Shown in pieces: positions 44,365 through 53,102 of a stretch of 64,000 nt of DNA. Origin of the DNA: Pratylenchus scribneri (lineage: Eukaryota > Nematoda > Chromadorea > Rhabditida > Pratylenchidae); contig JAQSEB010000208.1 of NCBI GenBank assembly GCA_030063045.1, positions 186,001-250,000 on the forward strand. The letters run 5' to 3'. The position numbers and the translations under genes were made by a program. The notes under the pieces are model-generated. The model made no database searches. It saw only the letters and a list, made by a program, of their open reading frames with translations, and was not told the DNA's origin. Position 1 is the first letter of the stretch, and every line of letters starts with the position of its first letter.

Positions 44365-45780
44365 TATTTTTTAAAATTATTTATATCTTGATAATGATTA
44401 AATAGTAAATTATTTTAGAAATGAATTAAAAAATAGAAATAAATCTTCAACTGAACAAATATTTTCTCATTAAAATAAAAATGATATATTTTGAATGGTA
44501 AATTCGCCTTTTTATTTAAGAATTCTTTTACAAAAATTTTGCCCGAGACAATTTTCCCAGACATTTTCAGATTCAAATTACCTACTAATATTTCTCTTTG
44601 TTTCTTTATTGTTAGTAAGAGTTGATCAAAAATCACAAAGAAAACTTTCTTCATTCTAATAAAAATATTTATTGCTTGAGGCATTTTCAAGCAAATTTCT
44701 TCCATCAATCATTCATAATCATAATGTTGACGTCGTTAATGCTTACTACGGTTGATTGCTATATAAAATATAAGGGAAATTAAAATTAGCAATTTTTTTA
44801 AAAATTATTTTCCATTTATTACCGCTTTGTTTTAAAAAAAAAGATATCAAAAAGGTAATTAAATTCATTTTCAAGTTTACTAATTTGAATTAGAAATTGC
44901 TTGGCTTAAATCTTTAAAGACCATTTAAGCTTATTCAATTTTATGCTTATTTTATTTTTTGTCACAAATATTCTAAATTGTTGAAATTAAATCTAAAGAA
45001 TTGAAAAGGATGGCGGAATAGGATAAAATAAAAATCGCTGCTTTTGCTAATTTATTTGTCAATGTAATTAGTTTCCAAATATATGATAATTTTTGAGGAT
45101 AAATGAATAAATGGTTAAGAACTAATCATAAATAGGTAAGAATCATTTTAAATTAATCAGTGTCTCATCCATGAGATGACAAATTATTTACTGAATCAAA
45201 AATCTGGATACAACACAAAGGAATTCACAATCAATGAAATTGGAATTGGAACATGTATTCGAGACAATAAAATTTAGGTAAAATTTGACAAAAAAATACT
45301 CGCGTCCTTCATTTTTCTATTCCATTCTTTTTGTACTTTCCCATCTAATTCAAATTAAATTTCATTATTGCATTGTTCATTCATCATTCAAAAAGAAGAA
45401 AAATTTCACCAATCTCATATCCGCGATTTAGAAATATTTTCAAAAAATTTGCTATAAGAGCTTTTTTATATTTTCCCAAGACAATATCATCTCATACCTC
45501 TATAATTTCAAAATATTTTTAATCCTCATTGTGTATTTATGTGAAGATTCTAAATTTATGATGATTCTATTCTTTGCTTAGTCCCCTACTGTTCTCTTTC
45601 TCAAATATTTTATATAAAAATATTGAAATGTCATTCAAGTGGAAAATATAATTCAAATGTTTTGCTCGAGGCAATTTTCCCAAAAATTCTCCAAATCAAA
45701 TTCCATATTCACATTTTTGCCTCATTCATTGTTCAATTCACCATCCGTTTTCCTATTCCCTTAAAAATTTGCCCGAATGA
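44365..45780. other. Shared upstream region of divergent SPRY genes C and D
   Basis: AT-rich, about 1.4 kb. It holds TATA-like boxes for both genes and two copies of the short dispersed element (about 44534-44558 and 45658-45685). A 97-codon minus-strand frame at 44415-44708 overlaps the promoter of C and is not called a gene. Confidence 0.5.
44507..44516 (-). promoter_or_regulatory. TATA-like box of SPRY gene C
   Basis: AATAAAAAGG followed by CGAATTT on the minus strand, about 145 bp upstream of the ATG. It matches the TATAAAAAGGCGAATTT context of gene D. Confidence 0.5.
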
Positions 45781-45790
45781 TATAAAAAGG
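45781..45790 (+). promoter_or_regulatory. TATA box of SPRY gene D
   Basis: TATAAAAAGG followed by CGAATTTCCGCG. It lies 166-175 bp before the ATG at 45956, matching the spacing in genes B and C, but about 300 bp before the usable ATG at 46091. Confidence 0.55.
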
Positions 45791-46090
45791 CGAATTTCCG
45801 CGTAAAACATTTTATTTTTAGATACATTAATGCGCTTCTTAATTCACATTTCATATTCTTCGTTCAGCCTTGTTTATTATAAATTTTAAATAAATTTATT
45901 TAACAAATTAAGAAAAGAAGAATAATATTATATTCAATAATTATAAAATTAAAAAATGAATCAGCAAAATGCGCAAAATGATATGGTAGGAAAATGGAAT
46001 GAATTTTTCAAAAAGAAGGAGGAAATGGCCAAGATGAAGCGCAAAATGAAGGATGAGATGACCAAGATGAAGAGCAAAATGGAAGTATAA

Positions 46091-47348
46091 ATGGCCACAG
46101 AGGAAAGCAAAATGAAGAAAATGATGGAGGAAATTATGAAAGAAATGATGGAAAAGGATGAGGAAAATGCCAAAATGAAGAAGGAAAATCGCGCATTGAA
46201 ATTGCAAATAGCAAAAATAAAGGCTGATTTAAAAGCGGTAAATCTTCGATATAATAGAAAACATTTCATTTTATTAAAGCAAAATTTATCAATTGGACGA
46301 CAAATACCAATGGAATTATTGAATGAATTATTTTGCTCATTGTCATTGGAAAATGCTTTTGATCTTTTGGCCAAAATGCCAAATGGCCTTTTGGCCAAAA
46401 ATGTTCAAAAAATGCTCAATGGCATTAAAGAGGTGGAATATTTTTAATAAAATAAAATTTATTATGAATTTTAAAGGCAATGAAGGAGAACAAATGGAAT
46501 GAGGCAGATTGTGCGCCAAGATTGGTATTTTCTGAGGATGGATATGTTTTAAAACATACTGGAACAAATGGTAAAAAATAAAATCATGTTATTTTTTATG
46601 TATTTAATTATTATTTTAGGATTCAATTCTGTTAGAGCTATTTTGCCAATTCCATCTTTCACTTTGAATGCAATTAATAAACCAACAATTTTATTCTACT
46701 TCGAAATTGAAATTCTCAATAAAACTGAGTAATTAATTTGGTTTTACTTTTTTATTTGGAAATTATAAATTTTACAAAATTTTTTTCTTGAAAATTTAGA
46801 AAAAGTCAAAAATAATTTTTACATTTTTTAAAAATAAAATTTATGAAAATTCTAATTGACCAATAATTTATTAATTATTCAGTTTTGCCAACATTGGCAT
46901 TGGATATTGTGATCAACAATTTCCATTGGAAAGCAAATGGCTTGGACAAGAGAATACAAATTCAATTGGAATTTATAGCAAAGGAGGAATGGCAATTGAT
47001 GGATCCTGGACAAAAATTGGAAATGATGGTGGAGAATTCAAGAAAGGGGATTTTGTTGGCCTCGGAATAATCCATCGAACAAATTCCAAAATAGAATGTT
47101 TTGCTACTTGGAATGGCCAATTGTTGGGTAAAATAATTGAAATTTAATAAAATATCTGAATCAGATAAAAAATATAACAGAGTTTTCTATAAATTAATTC
47201 AAATTCAGGGAAGGCCGAATTGCCATCAAAATTCTCCACAATTCAATTGTTCTCCGCTGTCAGTTTATACTTTTCTGGAGATTCAGTCCGCTCAAATTTC
47301 GTGAAAGAAGAATGGCAATTCAAGGAATTCGGACGTGTCCTTGAATAA
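46091..47348 (+). CDS. Coiled-coil/F-box-like/SPRY protein D, 295 residues from second ATG
   Basis: Exons 46091-46237, 46280-46432, 46477-46570, 46620-46728, 46883-47127 and 47209-47348; phases agree (888 nt). The coiled coil (KMMEEIMKEMMEKDEEN) is followed by the F-box-like segment (MELLNELFCSLSLENAF) and SPRY motifs AILPIPSF, LFYFEIEIL, IGIGYCDQQFPLESKW, GGMAIDGSWTKIG, VGLGIIHRTN, CFATWNGQLLG and NFVKEEWQFKEFGRVLE. Upstream, an in-frame 44-codon coiled-coil stretch from an ATG at 45956 ends in TAA directly before the ATG at 46091. I chose 46091 because it is the only start giving a full product; TATA spacing suggests the original start was 45956. Introns are 42-155 bp. Confidence 0.75.
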
Positions 47349-48399
47349 AAAATTTGGCAAGAATAATAGCTAGGAAAGAAAAATAAGAAAGATGGATCAA
47401 TCAACTTAATTTAATTCCCATACAATTTTTATTCAATTTATTTGATTTAATATTTGAAAGAATTGAACAAATCCATTAAGATTCAATTATTTTATTTTTG
47501 ATTTATTTGAATATTTCAATTTCGGATAAAAAAAAACACATAAATGTTTACTGCTTTCATTTAATGAATATTTGGCCTTTAGTAACAAATAAAAAACAAT
47601 TAAACTCTTTGCTGTTTTAAATTTCTTTGATTATATTCTATAAAAATATTGCTGAATGGAATTTTTTGATTTGATTTGGTAAGATTCTAAATTAAATATT
47701 TCTGAGCCAAAAGATCACCAAATTAATTCAAATGTTTTGCCGATGGCAATTTTCCCAAACATTTCAATCAAATTCAAACAGACAATTGAGAATAAAAGCG
47801 GATTGATGAATTTTGTCTCATTCTCCAAATTTTAGAAAAATTCCCTATTGTAAAATGCACATTGTAACTTTTTTGATTGACTGGGAAATTGTCAATAGGC
47901 AAAACAATTTTTGAATCATTTATTTGGGCAAAATTCAGTGAAGTATTTGAGAATTACCTCCTTTCAAATTTTCTCCATTGTTAATTTTCATTCTTAGAAT
48001 TCAATATTCCCAAATACTGCTTTTTTCCCATGACAAAATTGAGAGATTCTTCTTTTTTTTTTATTTATGGTACAAAGTTTAGTAAAATTCATAATTGAAA
48101 AATTACATTTGATTAGAATACCAAAGGCTCCGATGGCATTTAATTAAGAGCAGAGAGTTATTGTTGATTTATTTTTGAAATTAAATATAATGAATAGATG
48201 TAATTTAGATGAAAGTTCAAAAAAGATATTAAATGAGAATAAAACATGAAATTAAATAAATAGATCCATTTTCTTTTTTTTTTGGTGTCAAATTGGATGA
48301 ACATTCAAAGATGGAATAAATTAAATGAAAAAAAGTATTGGAATTGAATTATTGCCCCATATTAATTTTTTGCTTTCCTTGACATATTTGCAAAATTCT
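47349..48399. other. Intergenic region between tail-to-tail SPRY genes D and E
   Basis: AT-rich. It contains one copy of the short dispersed element (about 47730-47756). No gene. Confidence 0.4.
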
Positions 48400-49454
48400 T
48401 CATTCAAGGACACGTCCGAATTCCTTGAATTGCCATGTTTCTTTAATGAAATTTACTCGAATTGTATTACCAACACAGAATAAATCGACAGCGGGGAATA
48501 ATTGCATTGTGTTGAATTTCGACGGCAATTCGGTCTTTCCTGAATTCGAATTATTTATAATTCTGTTATATTTTTGTCTAATATAAATATTTTATTAAAT
48601 TTCAGTTATTTTACCCAACAATTTGCCATTCCAAGTGGCAAAACATTCAATTTTGGAATTTGAACAATGGATTATTCCGAGACCAACAAAATCCCTTTTC
48701 TTGAATTTTCCACAATCATTTCCAAATTTTTTCTTGGATCCATCAATCAAAATTCCTTCTTTCCGTCAAATTCCAATTGAATTTGTATTCTCTTGCCCAA
48801 GAAATTTGCCTTGCAATAGAAATTGTTGATCACAAAATCCAATGCCAGGGCCATACCTGAATAATGAATAAATTATTAGTAAATAAGAATTTTATAAATG
48901 AATTTATTGCATTCGAAAAATGTAAAAAATTTTTGGCTTGTACTAAATTTTTAAGACAACAAATTTTGTAAAATTCATAATTTTTAAATAAAATTGTGTA
49001 ATCAAATTAATTACCCCGTTTTGTTGAGAATTTCCATTTCAAAGTAGAATACAATTGTTGGTTTATTGATTGCATTCAAAGTGAAAGTTGGAATTGGTAA
49101 AATTGTTCGAACAGAATTCCACTCTGAAAATAATAATTAAATACATAAAAAATAAGACGATTTTATTTTTACCATTTGATGGGCCAGAATGGCTGGCAAT
49201 GAATCCTCCCTCAGAAATGGTCAAATTTGGGCCACAATCCATTTCATTCAATTTGTTATTCTTTATTGCCTTTAAATTAAATATAGAATATATCTAAGAA
49301 AATATTTCACCTCTTTAATGCCATTGATCATTTTTTGAACATTTCCGGCCAAAAGGCCATTTGGCATTTTGGTAAGAAGACCAAAAGCATTTTCCAATGG
49401 CATTGAGCCGAACAATTCATTCAATAATTCAGCTGGCATTCGTTTTGAATTCAT
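48400..49454 (-). pseudogene. SPRY-family gene E with a nonsense codon
   Basis: Exons in coding order: 49311-49454, 49173-49269, 49015-49123, 48615-48856, 48400-48539, with consistent phases. It starts MNSKRMPAELLNELFGSMPLENAF and lacks the coiled-coil exon. SPRY motifs: TILPIPTFTLN, VFYFEMEIL, GIGFCDQQFLLQ, VGLGIIHCSN, CFATWNGKLLG, and TWQFKEFGRVLE before a TGA. In the fourth exon the family's conserved IW is replaced by I-TGA (48766-48768); everything downstream remains open and in frame. Closest in sequence to gene D, to which it lies tail to tail. Either a very young pseudogene, a truncated protein, or a base error. Confidence 0.85.
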
Positions 49455-50416
49455 TTTTGTAGGTTCGGAAGATAATTTTTTAGAAATAATTGTTTTGAAA
49501 TATAAATATCTGTAATATTATGGAATGATAAATGTAAATTAAATTGATATCATATTCTTAAGATTGAATTTTTATCTTTTATGAAAAATCAAGAGAGTAG
49601 AATATTTTCTATACAAACTAATAATTTGACTGAAATTTGATGCAATGAGAAAAAAAAGCCAATATTAAGCAAAATTTATTGCAAATTCACAGATTATTTT
49701 TTACTTTTTATTTAAGAAGGCATTATAAAATACACAACCAATATTAATGAGTTCTTTGGGAAAGCCAAACATCACAAAAGGGGTATCAAATGGGGATTAG
49801 TTGAGAGTCTTGAGAAAATTGAAAATTGCCATCGTTAATGAAAATATTTTTCATTCGGACGTGGAGGGTAGGAAAGTCAACTTTTTTGTTCTTTTTGATT
49901 GATGAATGAACAATGCAATGATAAAATAAAATGTAAAAATAAGAAGGGAATGGAATGGACGTAAAGAATGGAATGAAACAAAGGGGACATTTTTACCAAT
50001 TTCCCATTCTCATATTCAAAGCAGAGATTGTAGATGTATCTACAGTCCTCCATCCATTTTCATTGTGTCCTTTGTATTGTTGGTCCCATATGGATGCTGT
50101 TTTCACTGAATAAATTTTTTCTTTGTCTCATGGATGAATCACAGATTAATTTCAAAATATGAACAATTCTTAATTCCTATTTTTTCTCAACAATTTATTT
50201 CTCAATTTTCTTCAAAAATGAATAAAAGCATTTTGAATGAAAATGAATCTATTGAAAAATATTAATAAGAAGCATAAATTTTTCTAATTCCGTCATTTTT
50301 TCATTCATACATTTTTTTCATATTTATTACTTTATAAAATTTGTCCACCAATATCCTTAAATTAAAATAGTTAATTAAGCAAATTTTGAAAAGATATTTC
50401 CTCTTAAAAATTTAAA
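49455..50416. other. Upstream region between divergent SPRY genes E and F
   Basis: AT-rich; no clear TATAAAAAGG box. At about 49800-50110 sequence is less AT-rich but without coding features. Confidence 0.4.
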
Positions 50417-51505
50417 ATGAATCAACAAATTTGTCGTCGAGGATTGCCCGCGGAATTGTTAAATGAATTGTTCGGTTCATTGTCGTTAGAAAATGGATTA
50501 GGTCTTCTGGCCAAAATGCCAAATGGCCTTTTAGCTAGGAACATTCAAAAAATGGTCAATGGCATTAAGGAGGTGGAATATTTATAGAAAATGATAATAA
50601 TTAACAAAACTTACAGACATTGAAGAACAATAAATTGAATGAAGACGATCGGGGACCGAAATTAATAATTTCAGCGGATGGACTCGTTGAAAAACGTTCT
50701 GGAACAGAAAATGGTAAAAAATTGAGAGTAGAAATTAAAATAAAAATTAAAAATTATATTTATTATTAATTTAATTTTTATTTTTTTAGACTGGAATTGC
50801 ATTCGAGCTATTTTACCATTTCCTTTATTCAATTTGTGGAGCATCATCAATAAACCAAAAATTGTCTTTTATTTCGAAGTGCAAATTCTCAACAAAAAAC
50901 GGTTGGGTAAATTAATTTTTATTTTAATTGAAACGATTATAAATATGTAATTTAATTTCCATTAAAAAACGCAAATAATTTTTGCATTTCTTCGGAACAA
51001 TAAATCCGGCAATAATTTAACCCAACAATAATTTATTTAGTAGCTATGGTGGCAGGTTTATTGGTATTGTCATTGGATTTTGTACGAACCAATTTCCATT
51101 GCAAGGCAAATTTCTCGGACAAGAGGATACAAATTCAATTGGAATTTGGCGCAAAAATGGAATACTTATTGATGGATCATGGACCAATTTCGATAATCTA
51201 TTTGAATATTTTATGAACGAGGATTTTGTTGGCATTGGGATTATCCATTACCCGAAATCGAGGAAATTATTTGTCACTTGTAATGGCGAAATACTGGGTA
51301 AAATAATTGAAAAATAAATTTTAAAATAAAAATATTTAGACGAAAATATAATAATTTCAATTCAGGGAAAGCTAAATTGCCATTAAAATTTTCTGATGTC
51401 CAACTTTTCCCGGCTGTCGACTTGGCCGATGCTGGCAATTTAATCACCGTTAACTTTGGCAAAGAAAAATTTCAATTCGAGGAATTTGGAAAAGTCCTTG
51501 AATAA
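50417..51505 (+). CDS. F-box-like/SPRY protein F, about 248 residues
   Basis: Exons 50417-50572, 50617-50713, 50790-50901, 51056-51297 and 51366-51505. It starts MNQQICRRGLPAELLNELFGSLSLENGL without a coiled coil. SPRY motifs: AILPFPLFN, VFYFEVQIL, IGIVIGFCTNQFPLQGKFLG, NSIGIWRKNGILIDGSW, VGIGIIHYPK, FVTCNGEILG, NFGKEKFQFEEFGKVLE. The third junction is uncertain. The family-like reading requires a poor donor, CG|GTTGGG, whereas the better GTAAAT five bases on would shift the frame. So either an atypical donor is used or the gene has a small indel there. Otherwise open throughout (747 nt). Confidence 0.75.
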
Positions 51506-51985
51506 GAAATTGTTAGAAGAGAAATAGGAACTGGATAAAAGGAAATAGATTAATTATTTATTTTCATATTTTTTCCCATTTATTACTTTTTCCATTATTT
51601 TTTAAAAGCAAACTATTTAAATTTCATCTTAGACCACTTTAATAAATTAATTTAGCTTAATATAATAAATATTCCTTAATTAATGTTCATAACAGTAGAT
51701 GTGTTTTGATCAAATTTACATAATTATTTAATAGACATATAATTTACGGTCTCTTTAAAATTTTATATATAATTTTTTTTCAATTCCCCTTCAATTTAGT
51801 TGAGTATAAATTTTTTCCTTTTTAATATAATCGTGTAATTTTTTTTATTTTTAGGGTAACGCCCGTTTTTGCAATTTTTGGGGTAACGCCCATTTATTTT
51901 TGCATTTTTTGGGGGAAAGACCTACCACGAAATAAATAAAATAAAAATATTGGTATTATTCCGAGTTTTTCATCAATTCTTCTGA
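51506..51985. other. AT-rich intergenic stretch
   Basis: GGGTAACGCCC and a related word occur twice at about 51853-51892. No gene. Confidence 0.4.
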
Positions 51986-51989
51986 CCAT

Positions 51990-52232
51990 TATTTCCATAT
52001 TATTGGAGAATTTTATCGAATTCCTTAAGGTAAATTCTTTCTTGCCAAAATTCGCACTAATTGATTGGCTACCATATTTCAGACAGACAGAAGGGTAAAG
52101 TTGAAGCAAGACAAAATTTGGTGGCAATACAGTCAGTCCTGAATTTGTAATTACAATATTTTTGAAAATTTTAATTAGATAAAATATTTTTTATTTTTCA
52201 ATTTTTGTACCCATCAATTTGCCATTTAATGT
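51990..52232 (-). pseudogene. SPRY pseudogene, 3' part, cut by the LTR element
   Basis: On the minus strand the sequence next to the element encodes TLNGKLMG before a GTACAAAA donor at about 52209. The last exon (from 52139 downwards) encodes LPPNFVLLQLYPSVCLKYGSQ and NFGKKEFTLRNS, then loses the family ending. The preceding residues (CFATF) lie on the other side of the retrotransposon at 56445 onwards. Confidence 0.75.
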
Positions 52233-52801
52233 TGTCAAGAATGAGCAAGAATTATGTTAATTTGTGATTTTTGTGATAATTTTATTTACATTTTAATTTC
52301 CATATTTATTTATATTATTTCCATATTTTTATTCATTTCACTGTTCATTGATCACATTTCTCTATGCTGCTCGGAGCATAAAGGGGCGGAATTGGCCATC
52401 CTTTCCCAGGATGAATATCCGCCGTTTGCGGCGATGAGAATATCCGCCGTTTGTGGCGATGAAGAATGATGATAAGGAGTTTGTTCCATCCTCCGTGTTC
52501 ATTCTTCATTCACTTTCACTTCACTTCAATCATCAACAAACCAACCAAAATGCTTTAACGTTGTTCGTCAACATTTTTATTCATCACCAATTTCAATTTA
52601 TTTTGTTCATCACCAATTTCAATTTTGTTCATCACCAATTTCAATTGCATTCACAACATTTTCAATTGCATTTTCACACATTTCAATTGCATTTCAATAA
52701 ATTTGCTCATCATATTATTTTGTGTGCATTTCGAGGGAATTTGGGATTGGAACGGATTTGGGACCCACTAATTGGAAACCAGCTTTTCCTTGTTTTTGAC
52801 A
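52233..52801 (+). repeat. 5' long terminal repeat, 569 bp
   Basis: Begins TGTCAAGAATGAGC and ends CTTGTTTTTGACA. It contains a duplicated GAATATCCGCCGTTTG word pair (about 52411-52455) and a series of TTCATCACCAATTTCAATT repeats (about 52580-52650). Frames inside it (71 and 144 codons) are duplicated in the 3' LTR and are not genes. Confidence 0.92.
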
Positions 52802-52803
52802 AG

Positions 52804-52818
52804 TGGCGACTCGGACCG
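52804..52818 (+). promoter_or_regulatory. Probable tRNA primer-binding site
   Basis: TGGCGACTCGGACCG immediately after the 5' LTR, with a leading TGG complementary to the CCA end of a tRNA. The tRNA species cannot be fixed without the genome's tRNA set. Confidence 0.6.
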
Positions 52819-52880
52819 GAACCTTTGGCTGGAAAAAGTGGGTTTATTTTTTCGAATTTTTTAAAAATAAAGTGGGAGGA

Positions 52881-53076
52881 TCCTTAGTTTGTTAAGGACC
52901 AAATTAACTTTGTGTGAAAGATAAAAAATTTTGAAAATCCTTAGTTTGCTAAGGAATAAATTTTTGGAAATTTAAGTCAAAACCCTTAGTTCGAAAAGGT
53001 CAATTTTCTTTGTTGGATAAAGAATAAATTTCTAAATTTTAGTTTGATTAAAGTCAAAACTCTTAGTTTGTTAAGA
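52881..53076 (+). repeat. Four repeated hairpins in the retrotransposon leader
   Basis: TCCTTAGTTTGTTAAGGA (52881-52898), TCCTTAGTTTGCTAAGGA (52938-52955), a diverged CCCTTAGTTCGAAAAGG (about 52983-52999) and TCTTAGTTTGTTAAGA (53061-53076). Each can form a short stem (CCTTA/TAAGG) with a small loop, at 40-60-bp spacing between the primer-binding site and the gag start. Confidence 0.7.
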
Positions 53077-53102
53077 AATATTTTGGGATTTTTAATGATT
53101 CA

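Noticed and set aside
52254..52887. Frames inside the LTRs (repeated at 55892-56462)
   Set aside because: Identical in both LTRs and without coding features; they are terminal-repeat sequence.
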